A program made the position numbers and the translations under genes. A stretch of DNA of 64,000 bases, from contig NZ_RAPY01000001.1 of the NCBI RefSeq assembly GCF_003610355.1, positions 1,178,001 to 1,242,000 on the forward strand, read 5' to 3'. Positions 8,848 through 17,895 of this stretch are shown in pieces. Numbering within the stretch: the first letter of the stretch is position 1; each line of letters opens with the position of its first letter. Origin of the DNA: Sphingobacterium detergens (GTDB lineage: Bacteria; Bacteroidota; Bacteroidia; Sphingobacteriales; Sphingobacteriaceae). The notes below the pieces were generated by a model. The model was given only the letters and a program-made list of their open reading frames with translations. It searched no databases and was not told the DNA's origin.

Positions 8848-10776
8848 TTAGTTAAAATATAAAACAAGTGGAATATAAATTTCGACTTTATAACCACGCT
8901 GATCATCGCTATAGTTTGGTGTTATTTCAATCCGTGCTTCCGGTTCAGCATCCACAAACAAAAGCTCCAAGCGTTCTTTTGTAATGATCTGCGATAAGGA
9001 GGTCTTATGGGGAACCTGCTCCTTAGATACCTGCATCCCCCAGCCATTGTCACAGATGCTGACATGCAGTTGATTTTCATGTTTACGGAAAGAAATCTCC
9101 AGTTGTCCCATATAAGGTAAATTCTTAAACGCATGCTCAATAGCGTTTTCCACAAATGGCTGTATAATCATCGGCGGAATCATGACATCATCCAGATCCA
9201 GATCGTCGGTCTCAATCTGAAAGCCAAATACATCTTGATAACGCATCTGCTGTAAAAGTATATAATTATTTAATGATTTAATTTCCTGATCCAATGAAAT
9301 ATATTCTTCCCTATTCAATTCGAGAATATCACGGATCTGACGCGATAATAAGAGCAGATATTGATTAGCCTTTGCCTTTTGTTCGCTACTGATCAATCCC
9401 TGTAGGTTGGCGATAGCATTGTATATAAAATGTGGATTCAGTTGGTTTTGTCTGGTTTTTTGTTCTAAAATAAGCTGTCTATTCTCCGCGAGAATACGTT
9501 GATTGATATTCTGCAACAATTTCTGTTTGTTTCTGAAATAGATAAAAAATGCAATACTGAATACCAGGGCCAATAGAATAACAAATATCCAGCGTTGTTG
9601 GACCAATATCTTATGATTGAATGCATTTGTCGTTCGCAACAGCGTAATCGCCTGATCCTTTTTCTCCGTTTGGTATTTTGTATTGATATCGTTGATTTTT
9701 TCGGCCTCGATCCGCTGTGTGCTCCGTTTATAATCTTGAAAACTTGAATCCAATGCAAAATAGGCCCGTTCATAATCTCCTTTTAATGCATAAGCTACTT
9801 GCAGATTTTTATAATAAAACATTTTATTATGGTTAATCTTATGCTTTTTAATAAATCGGAGACCAGCATTAAAATAAAATATGGCCGAATCCACCTGATT
9901 ATTGTTCAGGAAATTCTTACCAAGATTTGCAAAAATATATGCATTGAGGGTGTTGGATGCTGCTAAATAATTGAAGTACTTTTTGGATGTTTCTATTGCT
10001 TTGGAATTGTTGTTGATACTAAAATAATACTGCGACTGTAAGTCATACATACGCATGATGATGGCCGAGTCTTTTGTTGCATTTGCATAGTGTTTACAAC
10101 TGTCCAGGGTACCTTTTAGTTTTTCAAAATCATGCAAAGCCATATATTGCATAAATTTCATCTCCTGATAGGCCTGAGAAACATGTGCATTCGATTTATT
10201 GGGATGATAATGATACCAAGACTCAACATCCTTTAATGCCTGTCTGTAGTCTGCCTGTCGGTATTCCGCATTGGCCAATAGATTATAAAACAGAAAAGTG
10301 AACACACTTTCATGTGCTAAAGCATATTCTTTGGCATCAATAATCTGTTCCATCATCGTTCCGCTGGTTACGTCATGAAAACTGAAATTGGCACGAATCC
10401 CCAGATAATCCTTTAAAACAGCCAAATCCGAGGATAATTTTTGCCCTTCCAGATTTTTTAAAGCAATTTCGACGGAATCTATATTGTCATCCAATAAATA
10501 TTCGTAGGCCAACAGAATCGAACTGTAAGGAGAATGCTCAAAATAGCCATCTTTAAGCAGTTCATTTCTTTTCTTGTGTACAAGGGCTGCACTCCTGAAA
10601 TCTTGTGTTGAAAGATAGCTCAACATCACATTCTCATAGCTCAGGTCAAGAGAGTCGTTGGCTACGATTGTAGCCTTCTGTGCGTCCTGGGACTTATTCT
10701 GATGACAAGAAAATAACTGGACCAGTAGTAAAATCACGATAAGACAGTAAAACGCTCCAGTTCTATATAATTTCAT
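8848..10776 (-). CDS. TPR-containing LytS/YehU-type sensor histidine kinase
   Basis: Sensor kinase partner of the adjacent LytTR regulator. From the ATG at 10776 it has 642 residues. The N-terminus is hydrophobic and ends in LVQLFSC, a plausible lipobox with C24. It is followed by a long helical TPR-like sensor region to about 385, one TM helix (about 394-414), a coiled coil, a His_kinase domain with H449 in LNPHFIYNAIANLQ, and an HATPase domain (PFVENAIEHAF near 535; CDNGWGM). The frame extends to a TTG at 10812, but that TTG sits inside a TACCTTTG -7 element at 10810-10817, so the ATG is preferred. If C24 is lipidated, the sensor would be tethered at both ends of its periplasmic domain. Signal unknown. 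Confidence 0.88.
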   Translation of the reverse strand: MKLYRTGAFYCLIVILLLVQLFSCHQNKSQDAQKATIVANDSLDLSYENVMLSYLSTQDFRSAALVHKKRNELLKDGYFEHSPYSSILLAYEYLLDDNIDSVEIALKNLEGQKLSSDLAVLKDYLGIRANFSFHDVTSGTMMEQIIDAKEYALAHESVFTFLFYNLLANAEYRQADYRQALKDVESWYHYHPNKSNAHVSQAYQEMKFMQYMALHDFEKLKGTLDSCKHYANATKDSAIIMRMYDLQSQYYFSINNNSKAIETSKKYFNYLAASNTLNAYIFANLGKNFLNNNQVDSAIFYFNAGLRFIKKHKINHNKMFYYKNLQVAYALKGDYERAYFALDSSFQDYKRSTQRIEAEKINDINTKYQTEKKDQAITLLRTTNAFNHKILVQQRWIFVILLALVFSIAFFIYFRNKQKLLQNINQRILAENRQLILEQKTRQNQLNPHFIYNAIANLQGLISSEQKAKANQYLLLLSRQIRDILELNREEYISLDQEIKSLNNYILLQQMRYQDVFGFQIETDDLDLDDVMIPPMIIQPFVENAIEHAFKNLPYMGQLEISFRKHENQLHVSICDNGWGMQVSKEQVPHKTSLSQIITKERLELLFVDAEPEARIEITPNYSDDQRGYKVEIYIPLVLYFN

Positions 10777-10809
10777 CCGAATATCTATTAATTCACTTTT
10801 GTTCTTCTC

Positions 10810-10817
10810 CAAAGGTA
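10810..10817 (-). promoter_or_regulatory. -7 promoter element of the kinase/LytTR operon
   Basis: TACCTTTG on the minus strand fits TAnnTTTG and lies 33 bp before the ATG at 10776. It shows that the upstream in-frame TTG is not the start. Confidence 0.5.
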
Positions 10818-11304
10818 TACTTATGTCCTTCTGTAATTTAAAATAATAATGCCACTATGATGAGTACGATATTTTAAACGTTAAGGTATAACGCTCATCA
10901 AAGTTCCGTTAATAAGTATTCGAATATCGGAATATTCCAACAAAACAATATACCTGAGTTCAAAAATATTTAACTTTCCTGATATTTAAGTATGACTCAT
11001 AATGGATAAAGATACACAGAAGTATCCTACCTACGATTCATCCTTAAGCAGGTAGGTCCACCATCTTTAAATCAAGTTGTTTATAACAAAAAACTTCGTC
11101 ATGCGGTCTTATTGATAAACAAATATACAGGATCGAAAAAAGATAAATCAGGCATTTTAACAATCGTACAGGCAGCATCAATATTTGTATTGAATGACCT
11201 AGTTTTCGAACCAACAACGCAACTTTGAACTTATTTTCATGATTTAATGTAACAAAAGACCATCTTCTTATACTAATACCATACACTAAATATTTTAAGG
11301 CATA
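10818..11304. other. Noncoding interval between divergent kinase operon and lgt
   Basis: About 490 bp without a credible gene. It is AT-rich and holds a GGAATATTCC palindrome at 10929-10938 and a weak stem-loop (CCTACCT 11026-11032 with AGGTAGG 11050-11056). An 80-codon minus-strand frame at 11044-11286 lacks coding character. Both flanking genes read outward, so it should contain both promoters, but no TAnnTTTG is convincing for lgt. Confidence 0.5.
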
Positions 11305-12132
11305 ATGACGAGTAGCTTAATATTGAATTTCATCACTTGGGATGTCAATAGCGACATCTTTACCATACCGATCATCAATCACCCTGTCCGTTGGTACGGC
11401 ATATTTTGGCTACTTGGAATTATCCTATGCTACAGACTGTTATGGACAATGTTTAAAAAGGAAGGCCGAGCCATCGAATTTTTGGATCAGCTCAGTATCT
11501 ATATTGTCCTGGGTACAATTATAGGTGCACGTTTGGGGCATGTCTTATTTTATGATCCCTCGTATTATTTCAGTAATCCGCTAAAGATCTTCGCCATATG
11601 GGAAGGTGGTCTGGCTAGTCATGGCGGTGGTATTGGTATTTTGGTCGCTATTTTCTTGTTCGCGAAAAAGCAAAAGCTTCCCTTCCTTTGGGTTGCAGAT
11701 CGAATCGCATTGGTGGTCCCTATTGCTGGAGCGTGTATCCGCCTGGGTAATCTAATGAATTCCGAGATGATCGGTACGCCAACAAACATGCCCTGGGCTT
11801 TTATCTTTACTTCTATTGATCAAATACCACGACATCCGGCTCAATTATATGAAGCGTTGTTTTGTATGATACTATTCCTGTTACTGCGTTATCTTTGGAC
11901 AAAACCAATCCTAAAAAACAACATTGGAAATTGCTTTGCCTTATTGTTGGTCTTATTATTCACTTTTCGATTTTTAGATGAGTTTCTAAAACTCAATCAG
12001 GAAGATTTTGAAAGTTCATTGTTCATTAATATGGGACAACTACTGAGTATCCCATTTATACTTATCGGATCTGTTTTACTTGTCATCAACAGTAGAAAAA
12101 AAACACAACAGCAGTTGCAAACCAAAAGTTAG
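11305..12132 (+). CDS. lgt: Prolipoprotein diacylglyceryl transferase
   Basis: Transfers the diacylglyceryl group of phosphatidylglycerol to the lipobox cysteine of prolipoproteins in the inner membrane, the first step of lipoprotein maturation. The 275-residue multi-TM protein shows the family motifs in order: HPVRWYGIFWLLG, GARLGHVLFYDPSYY, WEGGLASHGGGIG, and the Lgt signature region IRLGNLMNSEMIGTP, then RHPAQLYEAL. This fits the essential Arg/Asn/Glu/His residues of Lgt. The gene stands alone between divergent and convergent signalling genes. It serves the many lipoproteins encoded nearby (phytase, beta-helix protein, RND adaptor, SCO1). High confidence. Confidence 0.96.
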   Translation: MTSSLILNFITWDVNSDIFTIPIINHPVRWYGIFWLLGIILCYRLLWTMFKKEGRAIEFLDQLSIYIVLGTIIGARLGHVLFYDPSYYFSNPLKIFAIWEGGLASHGGGIGILVAIFLFAKKQKLPFLWVADRIALVVPIAGACIRLGNLMNSEMIGTPTNMPWAFIFTSIDQIPRHPAQLYEALFCMILFLLLRYLWTKPILKNNIGNCFALLLVLLFTFRFLDEFLKLNQEDFESSLFINMGQLLSIPFILIGSVLLVINSRKKTQQQLQTKS

Positions 12133-12165
12133 TCAAGCAGGAATCGATTGGATTATTTTAATAGA

Positions 12166-12828
12166 CTATTTGAGAATACCGGATTGGAAGGCAACCTTAA
12201 CAAGTTCTGCCGTATTTTTCACATTCATTTTTTCGATCAAACTTTGTCGGTGGCCCTCTATTGTGCGTTTGCTCAAAAAGATTTTGTCGGCAATCTCCAT
12301 ATTCGTAAAACCATCAGCGATCAATTTCAGCACTTCAAGTTCGCGGTCGCTGATATCAAAGTCAGGTAGCGAACGGTTTGGTAAATCCGTATAATTTTCA
12401 CCGGAGATCACCTGATCAAGCAGCGCCATACTGATTTCTTCACTCATATATTTACCACCATTAGCCACATGGTTAAGTCCAAAAAGAAGCTCGTTATAAT
12501 CCACGTTTTTAAGCAGATAGCCCGAAAGTCCATGCTCAAATCCCTCAATAACATAATGAATCTGATTCAACATCGAAAGGATAACAACCTTAATGGACGG
12601 ATACTTGGCTTTGATCACACGCAACAACTCCATGCCGTCCATATGATCCATACTGATATCCGTTAAGATAATCTCAGGCAATAATTCATTGCTTAGAAGT
12701 TGTAGTGCCTCATTGCCATCCGAAGCCTCCCCGATGACGACAAAGTCCTCCTGAGATTCCAATAACAATTTAATACCATTACGTACGACCATATGATCTT
12801 CAACCAATAGTATCTTCACCTTACTCAT
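12166..12828 (-). CDS. NarL/FixJ-type response regulator with LuxR HTH
   Basis: Cytoplasmic response regulator of 220 residues. The receiver domain has acidic pair E10/D11, phospho-acceptor D57 in IILTDISMDHMDG, and the usual T/S and K positions (VVILSML, YLLKNV). The C-terminal LuxR-type HTH (about 155-218) reads ISDRELEVLKLIADG, then NMEIADKIFLSKRTIEGHR. The frame runs upstream to a TTG at 12837, but the ATG at 12828 (MSKVKILLVEDH) begins right at the first receiver strand and is chosen. It is convergent with lgt and divergent from the PAS kinase gene at 13153. That kinase is of the HisKA class, which usually partners OmpR-type regulators, so their pairing is unproven. Confidence 0.9.
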   Translation of the reverse strand: MSKVKILLVEDHMVVRNGIKLLLESQEDFVVIGEASDGNEALQLLSNELLPEIILTDISMDHMDGMELLRVIKAKYPSIKVVILSMLNQIHYVIEGFEHGLSGYLLKNVDYNELLFGLNHVANGGKYMSEEISMALLDQVISGENYTDLPNRSLPDFDISDRELEVLKLIADGFTNMEIADKIFLSKRTIEGHRQSLIEKMNVKNTAELVKVAFQSGILK

Positions 12829-13152
12829 CTTTTGCAATATTTAATAAAAATTTATCTTTCTTCTTTCTCCGAACAGTATGCTACTATGGAGTTCAGTTGC
12901 ATTTTTACTTTGGAAAGACCCAGAAACCTCTTGTACCTCCAGCCCTACTCCGCTTACTGTCCAAACCGGTACAACCTGAATAAAGGTACAAAATTCTATC
13001 CATTTAAAGGACTTTATAAAGACATTCCATTGGCGCTTATTTCAGCAACAGAAAACCATTAAACACTAAATTTTAAAGAAAGTTTCGAAAGGATCTGGAA
13101 AGGGAACAATATTTGTTTTAAACTAAATAGCATTTTATTTTTTTGAAACTTT
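12829..13152. other. Noncoding interval between divergent regulator and kinase
   Basis: 324 bp with no credible gene. A 76-codon plus-strand frame starting at a TTG (12832) has no recognisable features. AT-rich ends suggest that both divergent promoters lie here, but no clear TAnnTTTG element was found on either strand. Confidence 0.4.
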
Positions 13153-15225
13153 ATGATCCGTTCCGACCAAGATATTTTAACTATACTCAGAACCGCATCG
13201 GGAGCTTGTGCGATTTATGATAGTCATGAGCTTCATATATCCTATGCCAGTGCAAGAATGCTCCAGCTGTGGAATTGTGATGAAACTGTCCTTGGTCAGC
13301 GGCTGGAAGATTGTATTATACAGGATGATCTCCATGCTCGTATCTCCAAATTAAAACAGGTGTGGTTTAGCAAGAAACCCCTGCTAGAAGAAAATGTATC
13401 AATCAGACTTGACCTGGAAGGGCAATCCGATAGGTATAACTGCAGCATAAAATACCAGCCCCTTAGCAATGCAGCAGGAGAAATGTATGGTATATATCAA
13501 GAAATAAATATTATTCCCCATCCTATGCCGATCGCCCAACAGTCGGATGAAAAGAATAACATTGAGCAAAAACTTCTTGAAGATCTACTGACCCCAAAAT
13601 ACAGTCTGGAAGGAAACATTCACGCAGTCACCAGTTTAAATAAATATCCATTACCGGACCGGGAAACCAAAAATTTAAACCAGAAACTAAAAGCAGCACT
13701 AAAGAAAATCATTGAAAGCGAAGAGCATTATCATTTTGCACTACAATCTGCCGAAATGGGGACTTGGAATCTAAACTGCAAGAGCTACATTGTACACTGG
13801 GATGAACGTACACGTGAGCTCTTTGGCTTTGCCAAGGGTGAGACTGTTCCTTATAGCGAGGTTTTACGCTATATACACCCCGAAGATAGGAACAGAATAG
13901 ATCGGGAAGTCAAAAAATCATTGAGTTATCAAAATAAGGGTGTTTATGATGTACAGTTTCGTACCATTGGTGCCGAGGATCAAAAGTTACGCTGGCTCCA
14001 TTGCAAGGGAAAAATGTATTTTGATCAGGACCAACAGCCGGAATGGTTTGCCGGCACCACGCTGGATATTACACAACAGCATGCAGAGCGTGAACAACTG
14101 GAGGCCATCAATACCCTGATCGCAAAGAAAGACCAAGAGTTTAGAATGATCGTGGAGGCTGCAGGAATTGGCATCTTTTCCATTGATCTGGAATCAAGGA
14201 AAATGGAACTCAATGATCAATGTCGCGAGCTTTTTGGCTTTGATCACCAACGAGAAATACAGGAAGTGGATTTTTTCACCCAGATCCTACCGCAATACCG
14301 GGATAAGATACGTCATATCTTTCAGGAGGTTGTATCCAAACAGTCCCCATTTGACTGTCAATGTGAAATAGAAGATAAAAAAACAGGCAAAATAAAATGG
14401 CTTCGATCTGTTGGTGGTGGACAATTATCGGCCGATTCAAATAGACAAATCATATACGGTGCGATATTCGATACAACCAACGACAAAGAAGAGGAAAGAA
14501 AAAAACTGGACTTTATCAGTATCGCAAGCCATGAATTGAAGACTCCTTTGACTTCGCTGATTGCCTATATACAACTGTTGCTTGCAAGGGAACAGACACT
14601 CAGTTCGGAAAAACGGCTACAATATCTCCATCAGTCAAATGAGCAGGCTACACGTATGCGTGGACTAATCGAGGGTTTCCTGAATGTATCCCAGCTCAAT
14701 GAGGGGAAATTATTGCTCCACAAAAATACATTTCGTATCTGCACGCTAATAGATTATATCCGTAACATCTATTCGCTAAAACCCATCAAGCATTTTATTC
14801 ATTATACCGGAGCAACAGATTCTAAACAGGAAATTGTCGCTGATCGTGATAAGATTGAACAGGTGATCATTAATTTTATCGACAACGCTATTAAATACGC
14901 TCCCACCAATTCGACCATTATCATGGATGTCCTAGTGGATGATGATTATTTCAGTGTAAAAGTCAGCGATCAGGGAAGAGGCATCAATGACAAGCATCAA
15001 AAGCAGATTTTTAACAAATTCTATCGGGTGAATGATTCAACAGATAGTTACGCCTCTGGATTCGGCATTGGCCTGTTTATCTGTCGTGAAATTATCCAAA
15101 AACATCAGGGAGAAATTGGTGTTGACAGTACACTTGGCGAAGGTTCAACATTCTGGTTTAAAATCCCTATCCGTTGTCAGGAATTACCTGTAACCACAAC
15201 GCATAAAACCTCTAAACAGGATTGA
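13153..15225 (+). CDS. Soluble multi-PAS hybrid-free sensor histidine kinase
   Basis: 690-residue histidine kinase without TM helices, so it senses a cytoplasmic signal. Domains in order: a degenerate PAS at about 10-120, a second PAS at 186-310 (GTWNLNCKSYIVHWDERTR, ending in a PAC-like GTTLDITQQHAE), and a third PAS at 325-445 (AAGIGIFSIDL...FGAIFDTTNDKEEE-like). Then come HisKA with the phospho-acceptor H460 in SHELKTPLTSL, and an HATPase domain with N box DNAIKYAP, G1 VSDQGRGIN and G2 GFGIGLFICREII. No receiver domain follows, so it needs a separate regulator. The only nearby candidate is the divergent NarL-type gene. PAS ligands cannot be deduced. Confidence 0.92.
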   Translation: MIRSDQDILTILRTASGACAIYDSHELHISYASARMLQLWNCDETVLGQRLEDCIIQDDLHARISKLKQVWFSKKPLLEENVSIRLDLEGQSDRYNCSIKYQPLSNAAGEMYGIYQEINIIPHPMPIAQQSDEKNNIEQKLLEDLLTPKYSLEGNIHAVTSLNKYPLPDRETKNLNQKLKAALKKIIESEEHYHFALQSAEMGTWNLNCKSYIVHWDERTRELFGFAKGETVPYSEVLRYIHPEDRNRIDREVKKSLSYQNKGVYDVQFRTIGAEDQKLRWLHCKGKMYFDQDQQPEWFAGTTLDITQQHAEREQLEAINTLIAKKDQEFRMIVEAAGIGIFSIDLESRKMELNDQCRELFGFDHQREIQEVDFFTQILPQYRDKIRHIFQEVVSKQSPFDCQCEIEDKKTGKIKWLRSVGGGQLSADSNRQIIYGAIFDTTNDKEEERKKLDFISIASHELKTPLTSLIAYIQLLLAREQTLSSEKRLQYLHQSNEQATRMRGLIEGFLNVSQLNEGKLLLHKNTFRICTLIDYIRNIYSLKPIKHFIHYTGATDSKQEIVADRDKIEQVIINFIDNAIKYAPTNSTIIMDVLVDDDYFSVKVSDQGRGINDKHQKQIFNKFYRVNDSTDSYASGFGIGLFICREIIQKHQGEIGVDSTLGEGSTFWFKIPIRCQELPVTTTHKTSKQD

Positions 15226-15407
15226 TTAATGCTTTGCTTACACTGAGAAAGACCATATTTCTTTCTGAGAGCTTGATTCGCTATCACCAATAGGAATCAG
15301 CTGTAGCGTATAAAATGTACGAACAGGATGGATGAAGACTTCACTTGTGTTATCACTGCACGGACATCCAGGATCTTAAAAAACAATAGCAGTAAGGGCA
15401 TTATTCC

Positions 15408-15448
15408 TTAAAAAAGCAACAGCTGTACGTCAATTATACAACTGTTGC
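15408..15448 (-). terminator. Rho-independent terminator of the phytase operon
   Basis: GCAACAG(C)TGTA at 15416-15427 pairs with TACA(A)CTGTTGC at 15437-15448, with one mismatch and a 9-nt loop. On the minus strand the stem is followed directly by TTTTTT, 28 bp past the phytase stop. Confidence 0.65.
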
Positions 15449-15476
15449 CTTATACTTTATCAGTCTTCTCTAAAGA

Positions 15477-16556
15477 CTATTTCTTTTTTAGCTCCTGCCC
15501 AGCGATATCTTCCCAACGGTAATAGTGAAAAGTCTTATCATCGCTCATGGCAACAAATAAACCATGCTGAAATGTATCGTTTAGACGGATAGACACGACG
15601 TCCGAACCATCACTGTGTGTAGCCATAACGGGCACCGTCTTTAAATAAGTATGTTCAAATGGGTTTGCCTTTGTACCCTCACGGCTAAAAATCTGAAAGC
15701 GGTTAGCCCCTTGATCGGAAACCAAAATATAGCCCGTACTATCCGTCAATTTATAAATTGAAATACCCTCATGGTCTTCTGTGAAACCTTCGGTCGCAAA
15801 CAAGGCCAACTGTTGATTTCCCTTTGCAGGATCTGCATAATACTGTTTCACCCCCACTTGTTCATCCGAATAGTAGATATAGCCGAGTTCATTGTCTACA
15901 GCGATGGCTTCAATTTCTTTCTTTCCACTAAAAGAACCAAACTTACGGACTAAGGTGGCCTTCACAGCACCGGCACCATTATCCGTCAAGAGATATTGGC
16001 CCAAGTACCCCTCTTTGGGACCATTTTTTCTTCCCACAATAGCATAGATCTCCCCCTTCGGTGAGGTATAAAGTGCTATTCCCATCAGATCCCTGAAATC
16101 AGGTTCTGTTTCCCCTACAAACATATCCAATCCCCCCTGATCGATTGGTTTCATATCTGGCAACGAGAATACGCGTAGTTTATGTGTCATACGTTCTGTT
16201 GTCACAGCGATATCGACAGGTTTCCCTCCGATGATCAAACCATAGGCGATATCCACATTATTTGGGCGTTTCAAATTTGAGACTACCTTATCTTTAACAA
16301 TTTTACCTTGTAAATCGTACACAAATAAAGCGCCATCCGCATCTTTGTCGGTTGCGATGACCAGACTTTTGCTGGGATCGGTTTTATTGACCCAGATCGC
16401 AGGATCATCGGAATCATAACGTACCGCATCAGTAACAAAAACAGGTTTAATGGAATCCGTTGCGGGCGTATTCGTTTTTGGGTTATTACAGGAGACTTGC
16501 AGTAATGTCGATGCTGTCAAGCCAAAAAATAGTATTGTTTTTAACGTTGTTTTCAT
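15477..16556 (-). CDS. Beta-propeller 3-phytase, lipoprotein
   Basis: Hydrolyses phosphate from phytate (inositol hexakisphosphate), usually as its calcium complex. The 359-residue protein has a lipoprotein signal peptide ending LLQVSC, so it is probably anchored in the outer membrane. Beta-propeller phytase motifs are clear: DSDDPAIWVN near the N-terminus, LVIATDKDADGALFVYDL, the calcium-site stretch TEDHEGISIYKL, and YILVSDQGANRFQIF. These match the Bacillus BPP landmarks DADDPAIW and the CEGLxIY strand in order and spacing. It is the last gene of a three-gene set after a TonB receptor and a beta-helix lipoprotein (10-bp gap to the latter), which suggests dedicated phytate uptake or surface hydrolysis. 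Enzyme family certain; the exact products are inferred. Confidence 0.93.
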   Translation of the reverse strand: MKTTLKTILFFGLTASTLLQVSCNNPKTNTPATDSIKPVFVTDAVRYDSDDPAIWVNKTDPSKSLVIATDKDADGALFVYDLQGKIVKDKVVSNLKRPNNVDIAYGLIIGGKPVDIAVTTERMTHKLRVFSLPDMKPIDQGGLDMFVGETEPDFRDLMGIALYTSPKGEIYAIVGRKNGPKEGYLGQYLLTDNGAGAVKATLVRKFGSFSGKKEIEAIAVDNELGYIYYSDEQVGVKQYYADPAKGNQQLALFATEGFTEDHEGISIYKLTDSTGYILVSDQGANRFQIFSREGTKANPFEHTYLKTVPVMATHSDGSDVVSIRLNDTFQHGLFVAMSDDKTFHYYRWEDIAGQELKKK

Positions 16557-16566
16557 GTTGAATTAA

Positions 16567-17829
16567 TTAAAATTTGGCACCAAAAGCACCAACATAAGTT
16601 GCAGGTTGTGGAGAGCTATAGGATAAACCATTTGATAGTGTCAATCCGTCTATAAAATGTGGTTTGAATGCTAACGTACCAGCTTTCAAAGCGGTTGAAT
16701 TTCCTTGTAGGTGGAAATCCCAGGCTGCATTAAACACATAGTTATCACCAGGAGTTTCTAATGGATAGTTCACAAATTTAGGATTGTTCTCCCCTGCCAA
16801 TTTGCCCCTGACATCATTGGTACCTTCAACGATATCATTCTTTCCGACCTGAAATTGATCCACCGTCAACTGATCATAACCATAATACCAATTGTTGCTT
16901 GATACCGAGCGCTTATCTTCGGGCTTCTTGGGATCGCGTTTAACCCCGAATCGGGTATTGGCAAACAGATTATTGTACACCTCCGCTTTAACAGAGGCCT
17001 CTAACCAAACCGAACCACCTTTTGCTGTCGGCCGACGCCAACCCGTATTCAGCATGGTATTGTTGTAAACGATGATATGTGCCTGTGGTATTCGGTCTCC
17101 TGAGTTGGAAAGCTTTAAGGCATTAGTATTGACACTGTAGACCAGATTATAGGCTACATCAGCGAGACAACCCGATTTAAAGTTCATGGCCTCCCCCCCA
17201 GTGACGCCATTCGAGAAGAAACGATTGTTAGCGAAGATAATTTTACCACCTTCAATATAGGTACAATCTTCATGAAAATGACTGATTGTGCTATTTTGAA
17301 CAATCAGTTTCCCATCAATATTGGAAAACCATAATGCGGGTAGCGCTTCCCCAGCTGTCTTTTTATATAATCCCATTTTGACAGACATTGAAGCATCTGA
17401 AGTAACTGCTCCCCCATATTCGATAATGGTATGGTCTAAAACTAACTCCTGACAACTGGGTGCCGCTAAAATACCACCCCAAAGCTTTCCAAATTCATTG
17501 GTTTTGGATTTGTATTTATCTTCTACGGTAAATTTCACCGGATTTTCAGCTGTACCTAGCGCATATAGATTTCCCAACACCACGATTTCAGCTTTACCAA
17601 CAGAGTCCATTAACACCGTCACGCCCTCCTCAATGGTCAATGTTTTTCCTTCGGGAATAATAATATCACCTTTAATATGCTGGATACTCCCCTTACTCCA
17701 AACGCCGGAAACTTCACCAATAGCACTACCATTGGCATCAGAAGTATCCACGTCAATATTTGCCTTTTCACAGCCTGCTAACAATGCGATTGAAAGAGCT
17801 GTAAACAATAAAATAATGTTATTTTTCAT
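16567..17829 (-). CDS. Right-handed beta-helix surface lipoprotein
   Basis: 420-residue lipoprotein with signal peptide ending LLAGC (C20). After a short linker the chain shows regular short strands typical of right-handed parallel beta-helix proteins: repeated hydrophobic-polar turns such as KLIVQNSTISHFH, KIIFANNRFFSNG and AHIIVYNNTMLNTG. No pectate lyase or other polysaccharide lyase active site could be identified, so it may bind rather than cleave its target. It sits between the TonB receptor gene (66-bp gap) and the phytase gene (10-bp gap). A role in presenting inositol phosphate or a plant-derived ligand to the receptor is plausible but inferred. The C-terminus (TYVGAFGAKF) completes the fold and is not a T9SS sorting signal. 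Confidence 0.8.
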   Translation of the reverse strand: MKNNIILLFTALSIALLAGCEKANIDVDTSDANGSAIGEVSGVWSKGSIQHIKGDIIIPEGKTLTIEEGVTVLMDSVGKAEIVVLGNLYALGTAENPVKFTVEDKYKSKTNEFGKLWGGILAAPSCQELVLDHTIIEYGGAVTSDASMSVKMGLYKKTAGEALPALWFSNIDGKLIVQNSTISHFHEDCTYIEGGKIIFANNRFFSNGVTGGEAMNFKSGCLADVAYNLVYSVNTNALKLSNSGDRIPQAHIIVYNNTMLNTGWRRPTAKGGSVWLEASVKAEVYNNLFANTRFGVKRDPKKPEDKRSVSSNNWYYGYDQLTVDQFQVGKNDIVEGTNDVRGKLAGENNPKFVNYPLETPGDNYVFNAAWDFHLQGNSTALKAGTLAFKPHFIDGLTLSNGLSYSSPQPATYVGAFGAKF

Positions 17830-17895
17830 CTGTATATTTCATTATGAGCATGTGCTCGATTTATTTAATTATAATATGCTAAATGCTTCACAAAC

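Noticed and set aside
11044..11286. 80-codon minus-strand frame in the kinase/lgt spacer
   Set aside because: No coding character, no start signal, unusual composition; treated as chance.
12832..13062. 76-codon plus-strand frame upstream of the PAS kinase
   Set aside because: Starts at TTG, no recognisable features, in an AT-rich promoter region.
12166..15225. NarL-type regulator and PAS kinase as a cognate two-component pair
   Set aside because: They are divergent, and HisKA kinases rarely pair with NarL-type regulators; not claimed beyond neighbourhood.
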